The notes: generated by a model not told the origin, from the letters alone. 64,000 bases of DNA from Streptomyces sp. BK208 (GCF_004364245.1 NZ_SOAV01000003.1:62001-126000), one strand, 5' to 3'; positions 22,255 through 30,931 are shown, numbered from the stretch's first letter. Program-made: numbers and translations.

Positions 22255-23255
22255 CGGGTGCCCCGCTTCGTGTAGTCGGCCAGGGCCGCCGCGTCGTCCT
22301 TGGTGATGATCTGCGGCCCGGTGAGCACCGGACGGCCGCCGCCGAGGACGTCGGCGTTGTACCGGTAGAGCCACAGCAGGTCGACGGCCTCGTAGCCCTG
22401 GAGGTAGGGCTGCTGGTCCACGGCGAAGCCGAGGGTGCCGTCCTCCAGGCCGGCGGCCACCTTGGCGTTGAGGTCGAAGGTGTCGATCTCGGCCTTGCTG
22501 CCGGCGCCCTGCTTGGCCTTCACGGCGGTGTCGGCGTAGGGGGCGCCGAGGGTGACCACGGCGTCGACGGACTTGTCGGTCTGGAGCTTGGCCTCGATGG
22601 CGGACTGCACGTCCGGCATGCTGGTGCCGGTGACGTAGAGCCGCTGGACCTTGCCGTCGAAGGTCTTCTCCACGCCGTCGCAGCGCTGCTCGTGGCCGAC
22701 GTTGCCCTGCTCGTGGAGCACGCAGATCGCCTGCTTGCGGCCGCGCTCGTTCAGCTCCTCGCCCACGGCCTCGCCCGCGATCGTCTCGTCCTGGCCGATG
22801 TGGGTGAGAGCGCCGAACTTCTTGGACTCCGCCGACCCCGAGTTCACCGTGACCACCGGAATGCCCGCCTTCGCCGCACGGGCGAGGGCGGACTTCATGG
22901 CGTCCGGCTTGGCGAGCGAGACGATGATCCCGTCGACCTTCTTGTCGATGGCCGCGTCCACGAGCTGGGCCTGCTGCTGCGCCTCGTCGTCGTGGGAGTA
23001 CAGGAAGTTGATGTTGTCCTTGACCGCGGCCTGTTCGGCGCCGCTCTGGACGATGTCCCAGAAGGTGTCACCGTCACCCGAGTGGGTGATCATCGCGAAC
23101 GTCCAGCGGGGGGTGTCCACCGCCGCCCTGCCCTCGGCCGACGCGGCCTTGCGGGCGTCCTCGGCGCGCTTGCCGCCGGTGCTGCTGCAGCCGGCCAGGG
23201 ACACCGACAGTGCCCCTGCCAGCGCGATGCCCACCCATGTCCGAAACCGTGCCAC
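22251..23255 (-). CDS. Sugar ABC transporter substrate-binding lipoprotein
   Basis: A 334-residue type-1 periplasmic-binding protein. The signal ends in the lipobox LAGCSS (Cys about 24), so it is tethered outside the membrane. The fold carries [27 protein letters not shown] and [11 protein letters not shown], as in ribose- and inositol-binding proteins, with several aromatic residues for sugar stacking. It is the first gene of the importer operon and is preceded by two hairpins and by two operator-like repeats matching the one at the GntR promoter. GTG 23255 is used; the ribosome-binding site (AAGAAGGG) is modest. Confidence 0.92.
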   Translation of the reverse strand: MARFRTWVGIALAGALSVSLAGCSSTGGKRAEDARKAASAEGRAAVDTPRWTFAMITHSGDGDTFWDIVQSGAEQAAVKDNINFLYSHDDEAQQQAQLVDAAIDKKVDGIIVSLAKPDAMKSALARAAKAGIPVVTVNSGSAESKKFGALTHIGQDETIAGEAVGEELNERGRKQAICVLHEQGNVGHEQRCDGVEKTFDGKVQRLYVTGTSMPDVQSAIEAKLQTDKSVDAVVTLGAPYADTAVKAKQGAGSKAEIDTFDLNAKVAAGLEDGTLGFAVDQQPYLQGYEAVDLLWLYRYNADVLGGGRPVLTGPQIITKDDAAALADYTKRGTR

Positions 23256-23296
23256 GAGGCCGTGCCCTTCTTGCCGTGCTGTGCCGTGCTGTGCGT

Positions 23297-23337
23297 GCGG
23301 GGCCGCTCACGGCCCCGCCCGGGTCCTGGAACCCGGG
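23297..23337 (-). terminator. Two tandem hairpins in the leader of the sugar importer operon
   Basis: A 9-base perfect stem with a CTCA loop (23297-23318) is followed by a 7-base stem (23318-23337). They lie between the GntR gene stop and the importer start, downstream of the operator-like sites. They could end the gntR transcript or act as an attenuator; no U-tract decides this. Confidence 0.5.
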
Positions 23338-23377
23338 ATGGTGGAATCCGAGGTTCCGGAAACCCCAAACGCCCCAT

Positions 23378-23386
23378 TGTCCGACA
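23378..23386. promoter_or_regulatory. Operator-like repeat TGTC-C-GACA (site 1)
   Basis: TGTCCGACA, with arms TGTC/GACA, lies upstream of the importer operon. It is a shorter-spaced version of the sites at 23431 and 24301 and is a likely secondary site for the adjacent GntR regulator. Confidence 0.5.
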
Positions 23387-23430
23387 CGCAAGCGGAGCAC
23401 ATGCCTCCGGGGACCGCCCGACGGTCACAT

Positions 23431-23440
23431 TGTCCGGACA
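23431..23440. promoter_or_regulatory. Operator-like palindrome TGTCCGGACA (site 2)
   Basis: A perfect 10-base palindrome flanked by AT on both sides (CAT...TTG) lies between gntR and the importer operon. The same pattern occurs at the divergent gntR/dehydrogenase promoter. HutC-type GntR proteins bind TGTNNNNACA-like sites, so it is probably the operator of the neighbouring regulator. Confidence 0.62.
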
Positions 23441-23485
23441 TTGCGACGAACCCGCACGGTGGGAGCCGCCGCCGGACGTGTCCGT

Positions 23486-24250
23486 TCAGGGCCGCACGAG
23501 CAGCTGGAACTCGAAGGAGTACCGGGAGGGCCGGTAGGTGTGCGCACCGAACTCGACCGCGCGGCCCGTGTCGTCGAACGTGGTGCGCTCCATGGTGAGC
23601 AGCGGGGCGCCCGCGTCCTCGCCGAGCCGCTCCGCCTCACCGTCGGTGGCGGCGCGGGCTCCGATGGTCTGCCGGGCGCTGTGCAGGGTGATCCCGGCGG
23701 CGCGCATCAGCCGGTAGAGGCCGGTGGACTCCAGCTGCCCGGTGTCCAGGTCGAGCAGCCCCGGCGGCAGGAAGTTGCACATGTACGCCATCGGCTCGGC
23801 GTGCGTCAGGCGCAGCCGCTCCACGCGGTGCACGTCGCTCCCCTCGGCGACGCCGAGCGCGGCGGCGACCTCGGCGGTCGCGGGGACGACGGTGTTGACC
23901 AGGACCTTCGTGGCCGGACGCTGCCCTGCCGCCTCCAGGTCGTCGAAGAGGCTGCTGAGTTCCAGTGGACGCCTGACCTTGCTGTGGACGACCTGGGTGC
24001 CGACTCCCCGGCGGCGCACGAGCAGGCCCTTGTCGACGAGCGACTGGATGGCCTGGCGGACGGTGGGCCGGGACAGGCCGAGCCGCGCGGCCAGCTCGAT
24101 CTCGTTGCCCAGCAGACTGCCGGGGGTCAGCGCGCCGTGCTCGATCGACGCCTCCAGCTGCTGCGACAGCTGGAAGTACAGCGGCACGGGGCTGCTGCGA
24201 TCCACGCTGAGGTCCAGCGACACGGTGGGGTCCACTTCTGGTTTCGGCAC
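23486..24250 (-). CDS. GntR-family transcriptional regulator (HutC subfamily)
   Basis: A 254-residue repressor-type protein. A winged helix-turn-helix (about 20-85) has the GntR signature LARLGLSRPTVRQAIQSLVDKGLLVRRRGVG, split here across helices 2 and 3. A UTRA ligand domain (about 100-250) senses a small molecule, probably a phosphorylated sugar. The GTG at 24250 has no good ribosome-binding site; a TACGCT hexamer ends six bases upstream, so the message may be leaderless. It sits between the importer operon and a divergent dehydrogenase, and TGTC/GACA repeats mark both promoters, so autoregulation and control of both units is likely. Confidence 0.9.
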   Translation of the reverse strand: MPKPEVDPTVSLDLSVDRSSPVPLYFQLSQQLEASIEHGALTPGSLLGNEIELAARLGLSRPTVRQAIQSLVDKGLLVRRRGVGTQVVHSKVRRPLELSSLFDDLEAAGQRPATKVLVNTVVPATAEVAAALGVAEGSDVHRVERLRLTHAEPMAYMCNFLPPGLLDLDTGQLESTGLYRLMRAAGITLHSARQTIGARAATDGEAERLGEDAGAPLLTMERTTFDDTGRAVEFGAHTYRPSRYSFEFQLLVRP

Positions 24251-24300
24251 GCGCCGAGCGTAGCTCCGTGCGCAGGTGACGGGAAGTTGTGCGGTTCGGT

Positions 24301-24346
24301 TGTCCTGACATACGGATTGACAGGGTGCGGGCTGTGCGCCCACTTT
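24301..24346 (+). promoter_or_regulatory. Operator TGTCCTGACA (24301-24310) and leaderless promoter of the Gfo/Idh gene
   Basis: TGTCCTGACA is the third copy of the GntR-type repeat. Next come TTGACA (24317-24322), an 18-base spacer and CACTTT (24341-24346), which would start transcription at the A of the ATG at 24353. No ribosome-binding site precedes that ATG, in line with a leaderless message. The operator lies six bases upstream of the -35 box. Confidence 0.55.
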
Positions 24347-24352
24347 GATTCC

Positions 24353-25363
24353 ATGCGCATCGGGGTCATCGGTACGGGCCGCATCGGCACCGTTCACGCC
24401 AACACGCTCAGCCGCCATCGGGACGTCGGATCCCTGATCCTCACGGACGCCGACCTCCCTCGGGCCCAGGATCTGGCCCACCGGCTGGGCGAGACGGCGG
24501 CGCCGGGGGTGGACGAGATCTTCCAGTGGGGCGTGGACGCGGTGGTGATCACCACGGCGACGCCGGCCCACGCCGAACTGATCGGCCGGGCGGCCCGCTC
24601 GGGGCTGCCGGTGTTCTGCGAGAAGCCCATCGCGATCGACCTGCCCGGCACGTCGCAGGCGATCGCCGAGGTGGAGGCGGCCGGGACGGTTCTCCAGATG
24701 GGCTTCCAGCGCCGCTTCGACACCGGTTACCAGGGGGCCAGGGAGGCGGTGCGGTCCGGGCGGCTCGGGCGGCTGCACACCGTCCGGGCGGTGACCAGCG
24801 ACCAGGCCCCGCCGCCGGCCGGGTACCTGCCGCAGTCCGGCGGGCTCTACCGGGACACGCTGATCCACGACTTCGACGTGCTGCGCTGGGTCACCGGGCG
24901 GGAGGTCGTCGACGTGTACGCCGCCGGGTCGGACGCCGGTCCGCCGATGTTCCGCGCGGCGGACGACGTGGACACCGGCGCGGCGCTGCTCACCCTGGAC
25001 GACGGGACGCTGGCCACGGTGACGGCGACGCGGCTGAACGGGGCCGGGTACGACGTGCGCATGGAGCTGGCCGGGGAGCTGGACCAGATCGTCGTGGGCC
25101 TGGACGACCGTACGCCGATCGCGTCCACCGAGCCGACCGGGCCGCCGGCCGCCGACAAGCCCTGGACCGGCTTCGTGGAGCGTTTCGGACCCGCCTACGA
25201 GGCCGAGCTGAACACGTTCGTGCAGGTCGTGCGCGGCGAGCGGGCGAACCCCTGCGACGGGCGCGAGGCGCTGCAGGCCCTGCGGATCGCGGAGGCCTGC
25301 GACGTCTCCCGCCGCGAGCGCCGTCCCGTACGGCTGGCGGAGATCCCCGGGGTGCCTCAGTAG
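24353..25363 (+). CDS. Gfo/Idh/MocA-family dehydrogenase (inositol 2-dehydrogenase-like)
   Basis: A 336-residue NAD(P)-dependent oxidoreductase. The Rossmann motif is IGVIGTGRIGTVHA, the catalytic Lys lies in FCEKPIAID, and LIHDFDVLRWV carries the catalytic-region His and Asp. The family oxidises inositols and other sugars at a ring carbon. It is divergent from the gntR gene and shares its operator pattern, so it is the intracellular step for the sugar imported by the operon at 18560-23255. Its stop overlaps the convergent stop of the aminopropyltransferase-like gene by seven bases. The exact polyol is not known. Confidence 0.9.
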   Translation: MRIGVIGTGRIGTVHANTLSRHRDVGSLILTDADLPRAQDLAHRLGETAAPGVDEIFQWGVDAVVITTATPAHAELIGRAARSGLPVFCEKPIAIDLPGTSQAIAEVEAAGTVLQMGFQRRFDTGYQGAREAVRSGRLGRLHTVRAVTSDQAPPPAGYLPQSGGLYRDTLIHDFDVLRWVTGREVVDVYAAGSDAGPPMFRAADDVDTGAALLTLDDGTLATVTATRLNGAGYDVRMELAGELDQIVVGLDDRTPIASTEPTGPPAADKPWTGFVERFGPAYEAELNTFVQVVRGERANPCDGREALQALRIAEACDVSRRERRPVRLAEIPGVPQ

Positions 25364-26952
25364 TCGCGCCACTCGTCCAGAACGTATTCGAGCACCGCGG
25401 GATCCATCAGGGTGCTCGGCCGTACGTCGGTGCGGCGGCGGTCGACGGGGAACACGGTGGCCGCCTTCAGCACCGCCTCGTCCAGGTAGCGCAGCTTCGG
25501 CGTGTCCGGGGCGAGCCGCAGCGGCGGGGCCTCGGTACCGGGGGCGGCGAGGACGAAGCCCCAGTTGCCGAAGCTCGGCACGTCGATCTGGAACTCCGTC
25601 GTCGCGTACCCGGCGGTCTCGATGGTCTTGGCGATCGACCAGTAGGTCTTGGGGGCGAAGAAGGGTGATCCGCTCTGCACCATGACCTGGCCGTGCGGCG
25701 CCAGCGCCCGGCGGAGCAGATCGTAGAACTCCACCGAGTACAGCTTGGCCAGCGACGCCGAGTCCGGGTCCGGGAAGTCGATGATCACGGCGTCGTACCG
25801 CTGCCGTGCCTCGCGCAGCCAGGTGAAGGCGTCGGCGTTGACGACCTCGGCCCGCGGATCGTCCAGCGAACCGTGGTTGAGCTTCCGCAGCGGCTCGAAG
25901 GTGCGCGCCAACCGGGTCATCGCCGGGTCGAGTTCCACCAGGGTGACGTGCCGGACGTCCTTGTGGCGCAGCACCTCGCGCAGCGCGAGCCCGTCCCCGC
26001 CGCCGAGGATCAGCACGTCGGAGCGGCGGCCGGACAGCGCGGGATGGACCAGTGACTCGTGGTAGCGGTACTCGTCGACGGAGCTGAACTGGAGGTCGCC
26101 GTTGAGGAAGAGCCGTACGTCGGGCTTCCCGGTGAAGGCGGTGGAGCGGGTGACCACGATGTCCTGGTACTGCGTGGTCTCGGAGTGGATGATCGGGTCC
26201 GCGTACATGTGCTGCCGCGCGGTCACCTCCAGGTCGTCCGCCAGCACATACGTCGTGCCGAGCGCGGCGAGCACCACGGTGACGCCGGCCAGCAGCCCGG
26301 CCTTGGCCCGCCGGCCGGTCCGGCGGCGGAAGATGAACACCACGACGATGACCCCGGCGACCGCGTTGACCACGCCGACCACCAGGGCGCCCTTCAACTG
26401 GCCGAAGGTCGGCAGCAGGAACAGCGGGAAGCACAGGCCGCCCACGAGGGCGCCGATGTAGTCGACGGCGAACATGTCGGCGACGGCACTGCTCGCCTCC
26501 TGCTTGCGGATGCGCTGGAGCAGCGTCATCAGCAACGGGATCTCGGCGCCGATGAGCAGGCCCACCACCAGGGACACGACGATCATCGCGGGCATGTAGA
26601 GCTGGAGCCAGGCGAAGGCCGCGTACAGCATCAGGACGGACAGGCCGCCGACCAGCGCGAGCACGCCTTCCACCACCGCGAAGGCGACGACGGGACGGCG
26701 GCGCAGCGGTTTGGCGGCCAGCGAGCCCACACCCATCGCGAAGACCATCACGGAGATGACCACGGAGGTCTGGAGCACCGAGTTGCCGATGAGGTAACTG
26801 CCCAGCGCGGTCAGGGCCAGTTCGTAGACGAGGCCGCAGGCCGCGCAGAGGAAGACGGCGAGCAGCAGCAGGAACCGCGCCCCCCGGGTGTGGCGGTCGG
26901 CCGGGGGGCGCGGGGGTGTCACGGTGGAGCGGTCGTCCAGGGTGGAGCTCAT
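25357..26952 (-). CDS. Membrane-anchored polyamine aminopropyltransferase (spermidine synthase-like)
   Basis: A 531-residue fusion. The first 210 residues hold about seven transmembrane helices. The rest is a spermidine-synthase Rossmann domain with the decarboxylated-SAM motif LILGGGDGLALRE, the acidic VELDPAMTR, AEVVNADAF and the catalytic-loop VIIDFPDPDS. Membrane-fused members of this family have uncertain substrates and may act on lipids or cell-envelope amines, not free putrescine. It is the last gene of a four-gene minus-strand set with DUF2617, DUF4247 and DUF350 proteins. GAGG lies nine bases before the ATG at 26952. Confidence 0.88.
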   Translation of the reverse strand: MSSTLDDRSTVTPPRPPADRHTRGARFLLLLAVFLCAACGLVYELALTALGSYLIGNSVLQTSVVISVMVFAMGVGSLAAKPLRRRPVVAFAVVEGVLALVGGLSVLMLYAAFAWLQLYMPAMIVVSLVVGLLIGAEIPLLMTLLQRIRKQEASSAVADMFAVDYIGALVGGLCFPLFLLPTFGQLKGALVVGVVNAVAGVIVVVFIFRRRTGRRAKAGLLAGVTVVLAALGTTYVLADDLEVTARQHMYADPIIHSETTQYQDIVVTRSTAFTGKPDVRLFLNGDLQFSSVDEYRYHESLVHPALSGRRSDVLILGGGDGLALREVLRHKDVRHVTLVELDPAMTRLARTFEPLRKLNHGSLDDPRAEVVNADAFTWLREARQRYDAVIIDFPDPDSASLAKLYSVEFYDLLRRALAPHGQVMVQSGSPFFAPKTYWSIAKTIETAGYATTEFQIDVPSFGNWGFVLAAPGTEAPPLRLAPDTPKLRYLDEAVLKAATVFPVDRRRTDVRPSTLMDPAVLEYVLDEWRDY

Positions 26953-26974
26953 GGGGGTGGTCCTCGTGGTGGTC

Positions 26975-27415
26975 CTAGGAGAGGGCCGCGCCGACCATGG
27001 CGGCGGTGCCCAGGTACATGCCGGCCTGGACCCAGGCGGCGGGGTGCGCGCGGTGGTCGTCGCCGTCGTCGAGGGCCACCGCGCCCATCTGCCCCGGCGT
27101 CAACACGCCGATGACGATGCCGACCAGCGTCATCACCAGCACCCCGGCCAGACCGTAGAGGAGCGTGCTGAACAGGCCGTGTCCCAGGCCTTCTTCGGAC
27201 TCGCTGGCCCGGATGGCCGACATGATGACCAGCCCGACCGCGACGGACTGGCTGCCGAGGAGCACGGCGGCGCCGCGGTTGCGGTCCCGCCACACCACGT
27301 GGAAGAGCTTGCCGGGTGTGACGAGGTCGAGGGCGACGAAGCCGACGGCCATCACGGCGAGGCCCACGACCCCGTAGAGCAGGGTCTGCCCGGCCGACTC
27401 GAAGATCTCGGTCAC
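26975..27415 (-). CDS. DUF350 membrane protein
   Basis: A 146-residue protein with four predicted transmembrane helices in two pairs and the internal-repeat look of DUF350 (LDLVTPGKLFHVVWRDRNRGAAVLLGS then GVLTPGQMG, shown in part). DUF350 (YjfL-like) proteins occur with DUF4178, PspA-like and aminopropyltransferase or ATP-grasp genes in membrane-stress clusters. No enzyme motif is visible. The GTG at 27415 starts the frame. It lies 22 bases before the aminopropyltransferase-like gene and 70 bases after the DUF4247 gene. Confidence 0.88.
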   Translation of the reverse strand: MTEIFESAGQTLLYGVVGLAVMAVGFVALDLVTPGKLFHVVWRDRNRGAAVLLGSQSVAVGLVIMSAIRASESEEGLGHGLFSTLLYGLAGVLVMTLVGIVIGVLTPGQMGAVALDDGDDHRAHPAAWVQAGMYLGTAAMVGAALS

Positions 27416-27485
27416 TGCGTTGCCTTTCTGGAGGGCGTCTGTGGCGTCTGGGGAAGGCGTCGTCGGGGGCGGGGGGCGCCGGGCG

Positions 27486-27881
27486 TCACTTGCCCGAGCC
27501 GGGGCCGCCGCCGCGGAAGCTGCTCGGGTTGGGCCAGTAGGTGAGGTGCTGGTGATGCCGGCGGTAGCCGTTGCGGTAGTCCTCGATCTCGATCGTGCTG
27601 CCGCTCCGATAGGGCGAGACGGTCACCATGTCGTCGCCGTAGCGCAGGAACTCCTTGCCGCCGCCGGACGCCCGGTCCAGGGCGTCGCGGTGACCGTCGA
27701 TCGCGTCGGCGACCTTGGCCGGGGAGCTGTTCCTGTCGACCCACCCGCTCCCGCCGGTGGTGTACGTCTTGCCGATCCAGCCGCGTGGGACGCCGTCCTC
27801 CCCGTCGCTGGAACAGGCGGAGAGCAGGGCCGTGACCAGCACGGCCGCCACCGCCCCGCGCACGAGTCGGGTGCTGTTCAT
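27486..27881 (-). CDS. DUF4247 lipoprotein
   Basis: A 131-residue exported protein. The signal peptide ends in the lipobox LLSACSS (Cys about 23). The mature part is small, with VPRGWIGKTY at its start, a central VADAIDGHRDALDR helix and a Tyr/His-rich end rich in Gly. This matches DUF4247 as I remember it. Its ATG overlaps the stop of the DUF2617 gene as ATGA. No catalytic motif is seen. It probably works at the outer face of the membrane with the DUF350 and aminopropyltransferase-like proteins. Confidence 0.82.
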   Translation of the reverse strand: MNSTRLVRGAVAAVLVTALLSACSSDGEDGVPRGWIGKTYTTGGSGWVDRNSSPAKVADAIDGHRDALDRASGGGKEFLRYGDDMVTVSPYRSGSTIEIEDYRNGYRRHHQHLTYWPNPSSFRGGGPGSGK

Positions 27882-28384
27882 CGAGCCTCCAGCCGGCTGT
27901 GCGTCGATACGATGTGCCCGTCCTGCGGGTAGCTGTGCCAGGTGCGCCAGGCCAGTCCCGCGCCGGACCGTTCGTCGCCCGCCTCGACCACGACCGCCGT
28001 CACCGCTTCCGGAGACCCGGGGAAGACCCCGCACAGGCTGTGTTCCGCCTCGTCCGCGCGGCCCAGGGCGTCCGCGACCCGGGCGCTGAACTCCTCGGGA
28101 CCGAGGCGTTCCGTGGCGGCGCTGAAGCGGTACGTCCACCCCGCCAGTTGCCGGGTGTGCGTCGTCGGCAGTCCCCTGACCGCCTCCGGCAGGCACGCCA
28201 CGGTCTCCCGTACCGGTCCTGCGAAGACCTGGTGGGAGGCGCCGAGCAGCCTCAGTCGTACCGCGAGGCCGCCCACGAACACCTCACGCTCGGCGAGCGC
28301 GGGCCGTTCGGTCAGGTCCAGGGAGAAGCAGAGCTGATCCGCGGCCGTGTCCAGGTAAGGGGCTTGCAGCGATACGGCGTGCAT
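27878..28384 (-). CDS. DUF2617 protein
   Basis: A 168-residue soluble protein of the DUF2617 type, with FSLDLTERPAL near the start, LRLLGASHQVF centrally, and a C-terminal VVVEAGDER plus WHSYPQDGHIVSTHSR. It heads the set DUF2617-DUF4247-DUF350-aminopropyltransferase, which recurs in actinobacteria. No active-site pattern or membrane segment is visible. The ATG at 28384 has a G-rich stretch upstream that can serve as ribosome-binding site. The function is not known. Confidence 0.82.
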   Translation of the reverse strand: MHAVSLQAPYLDTAADQLCFSLDLTERPALAEREVFVGGLAVRLRLLGASHQVFAGPVRETVACLPEAVRGLPTTHTRQLAGWTYRFSAATERLGPEEFSARVADALGRADEAEHSLCGVFPGSPEAVTAVVVEAGDERSGAGLAWRTWHSYPQDGHIVSTHSRLEAR

Positions 28385-28531
28385 GCGACTGCGGCCCCCC
28401 GGTCCGATAGTGCTACGAGCGGCGCCGAGTATGGCACATGCGTCGGACGTGGCCGAAAGCGGCCCCTGGGCGGTCGCCTTGCCGGTGGGCATCGGCCAAC
28501 AGCCCACCGCCCAGGTCCGGGAGGAAGCTCC

Positions 28532-29215
28532 CTAGACGTCCCGGTACTCGTCCAGGAGCCCCGCGTCGTAGGTCAGCAGGGCGATCTGGACCCGGTTGTC
28601 GAGGTCGAGCCTGGCCAGGATGCGGGAGACGTGGGCCTTGACCGTGGCGACGCTCATGTAGAGGTGGGCCGCGATGTCGGCGTTGGCCATGCCGCGGCCG
28701 ACGGCCACGGCGACCTCGCGTTCGCGGTCGTTGAGGGCGTCCAGGCGGGCACGCGCGCGTGCGTGCCGTGCGTGCCGGGTGTCGGGGGCGGTTCCGGCCG
28801 CCTGCTCCATCAGCCGCCTGATGACGGCGGGCGACAGGACCGGGTCGCCGGCCGCGACCCTGCGCACGGCGTCGAGGATCTGTGCGGGCGGGGTGTCCTT
28901 GAGGACGAATCCGGCGGCTCCGGCGCGCAGGGCCCGCAGCACCTGTTCGTCCGCGTGGAAGGTGGTGAGCACGACGACCTGGGGCGCGTCCGGGCGAGTG
29001 CGCAGCCGCTCGGTCGCCGTGAGGCCGTCCACGACCGGCATCCGGATGTCCATGAGGACGACGTCCGGGCGGGTGCGGTCGACGAGGGCCGCCACCTCGT
29101 CCCCGTCGGCGGCCTCGCCGACGATCTCGACGTCGTCGGCACCGCCGAGCATGAGGGACAGTCCCGCCCGCACGAGCGGGTCGTCGTCGACGAGGAGCAG
29201 TCTGATGGCAGTCAT
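28532..29215 (-). CDS. NarL/LuxR-family response regulator
   Basis: A 227-residue regulator. The receiver (about 4-120) has the VDDDPL acidic cluster, the acceptor Asp in VVLMDIRMPVVDG and Lys in GFVLKDTPP. A variable linker leads to a LuxR-type helix-turn-helix (about 160-222) with LNDREREVAVAVGRGMANADIAAHL, given here as its recognisable core, and ATVKAHVSRIL. The partner kinase is encoded 78 bases upstream at 29294. The target genes are not evident; the small membrane protein and the kinase are the nearest candidates. Confidence 0.93.
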   Translation of the reverse strand: MTAIRLLLVDDDPLVRAGLSLMLGGADDVEIVGEAADGDEVAALVDRTRPDVVLMDIRMPVVDGLTATERLRTRPDAPQVVVLTTFHADEQVLRALRAGAAGFVLKDTPPAQILDAVRRVAAGDPVLSPAVIRRLMEQAAGTAPDTRHARHARARARLDALNDREREVAVAVGRGMANADIAAHLYMSVATVKAHVSRILARLDLDNRVQIALLTYDAGLLDEYRDV

Positions 29216-29293
29216 GGCCCTACGTAATCACGGTCGCCCGGGCCGACTTCACCTCCGTGACGCTCTTCGCGGCCCCGGGCCCCGGGCGGCGCC

Positions 29294-30544
29294 TCACTCC
29301 CACGGCAGCCTCGTCCTCACCTCGAAGCCGCCCGCGGGCGTGGGCCCGTGCTCCAGGGTGCCGCCCGCGAGCGTGGCCCGCTCGGTCAGCCCGATCAGGC
29401 CCTGTCCGGAGCCGGGCACGTGGGGCACCTCGCCGCGGGGCGGGGCGTTGCGCACCGACAGGACGAGACCGTCGCCCGGCGCCCCGGAGACCGACACGGT
29501 GACCTCGGTGCCGGGGGCGTGCTTGCGCGCGTTGGTCAGCGCCTCCTGGGCGATGCGGTAGGCGGTGCGGCCGACGGACGCGGGGACGGTGCCGGGGTCG
29601 GGGACGCCGTCCGTGAGGGTGACCTTCATGCCGGCCGCGCGGGACTCGGCGACCAGCGCGTCGAGCGCCGCGAGCGTCGGCTGCGGGCGGCCCGCGTCGT
29701 CCGCCTCCGCCGCCCGCAGGACGCCGATGATCTCCCGCAGGTCCTGGAGGGCCTCGTGTGCGCTCTCCCGGATGACGCCCGCCGCCCGCGCGATCTCCTC
29801 CCGGGGCGCGTCGGGCCGGAACTCCAGGGCGCCCGCGTGCACGCTGAGCAGGGTCAGCCGGTGGGCGAGGACGTCGTGCATCTCGCGGGCGATCGCCTCC
29901 CGGGCCAGCCGCTGCGCCTGCTCGCCCCGCAACCGCGCCTCGGCTTCGGCGTGCCGGGCGCGGTCGCGCAGGCTGAGCAGGAGCAGGCGCTTGGAGCGGA
30001 CCAGCAGGCCCCAGCCGACGACGGCGACGGTGAGCAGGGTGCCGATGACCACCGACGCCAGGAAGGGCAGGTCGGGTTCCGGTCGCATCCAGTAGTACAG
30101 GGGCTGCACCAGGAGGCCGGCGGCTCCCACCCAGGCCACGTAACGCAACGGCCGGTGCACGGCGAGCGTGAAGAGGGCGGCGAGGGCGGCGCCGCCCGCG
30201 GTGGCCGAGACGAGGGAGGCGGGCACCATCGCCACCGCGAGCCCGAACGGCCAGCGCCGCCGGAGCCACACGGCGGCACAGGCCAGGGCCCCGACCACCT
30301 GGTCCACGGCCTCCATCACCGGCGGGAGGTTCGCCTCCTGGTCCAGGGAGTCGACGGCCAGCAGACCGATGGCGACCGCGAGCAGGAAGCAGGTGAAGTC
30401 GACGATCCAGTCGCGCGCGGTGCGCCTCGGCCGTCCGCCGGGGCGCGGGGGCTGCGGGTACAGGTCCTCGACCAGAGCCGCCGGCAGCACCCAGCGCCGC
30501 TTCGCGAAGGCCGGGGGCGGCGCGGCCCGCTCGTCACTGTTCAC
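29294..30544 (-). CDS. NarL-type sensor histidine kinase (HisKA_3)
   Basis: A 416-residue membrane kinase. Five or six helices occupy about residues 45-190, with almost no outside loop, so it probably senses within the membrane. The dimerisation domain carries REIAREMHDVLAHRLTLL-type H-box (here EAIAREMHDVLAHR) with the acceptor His. The short HATPase has YRIAQEALTNARKHA and GQGLIGLTERA. GTG 30544 is chosen; the longer frame upstream crosses a promoter-like TAGATT (30553-30558). It precedes its response regulator gene in the same orientation. Confidence 0.9.
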   Translation of the reverse strand: MNSDERAAPPPAFAKRRWVLPAALVEDLYPQPPRPGGRPRRTARDWIVDFTCFLLAVAIGLLAVDSLDQEANLPPVMEAVDQVVGALACAAVWLRRRWPFGLAVAMVPASLVSATAGGAALAALFTLAVHRPLRYVAWVGAAGLLVQPLYYWMRPEPDLPFLASVVIGTLLTVAVVGWGLLVRSKRLLLLSLRDRARHAEAEARLRGEQAQRLAREAIAREMHDVLAHRLTLLSVHAGALEFRPDAPREEIARAAGVIRESAHEALQDLREIIGVLRAAEADDAGRPQPTLAALDALVAESRAAGMKVTLTDGVPDPGTVPASVGRTAYRIAQEALTNARKHAPGTEVTVSVSGAPGDGLVLSVRNAPPRGEVPHVPGSGQGLIGLTERATLAGGTLEHGPTPAGGFEVRTRLPWE

Positions 30545-30723
30545 GGTCGGCAAATCTACGCAGTCGCGGCGGCCGGGGCCGCCGGTCGGGAGGCGCCGTC
30601 GACCAAAGACGCGCGTTCCTCGACTTTCGGCGTGCCGCCGCGCGCCCGGCGACACCTTCCGTCGGGCAGGGCTCGCCCCGCGACCGATGTGCGTGGGGGG
30701 ACCGCGGGGCGAGAGTCGGGATC

Positions 30724-30924
30724 GTGAAGCGACTGCTGGAGTTCCTCGGTTTCCTCGCCGTGTTGCAGGGCCTGACGGGTCTGGTGCACGAGTTCGCCGG
30801 CTGGAAGGTGGGCCTGGTGCGGCGGATCGCCTTCCTCGACGGCTACGGGGTCTGCGCGAGCCTGACCCTGCTCGTTCTCGGCGGAGCGCTGTTCGCCGCC
30901 GCCGAGAGCCGCAGGTCCGCGTGA
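30724..30924 (+). CDS. Small two-helix membrane protein
   Basis: A 66-residue frame from GTG 30724. Two hydrophobic helices (about 4-24 and 42-62) flank a short basic/aromatic loop (WKVGLVRRIAF). Codon usage has the expected GC at third positions, no other gene overlaps it, and its stop is seven bases from the convergent RNase gene stop. The ribosome-binding site is weak. No family is recognised. It faces away from the kinase gene upstream, so the two share a 179-base divergent promoter region. Confidence 0.6.
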   Translation: MKRLLEFLGFLAVLQGLTGLVHEFAGWKVGLVRRIAFLDGYGVCASLTLLVLGGALFAAAESRRSA

Positions 30925-30931
30925 GGGGGTC

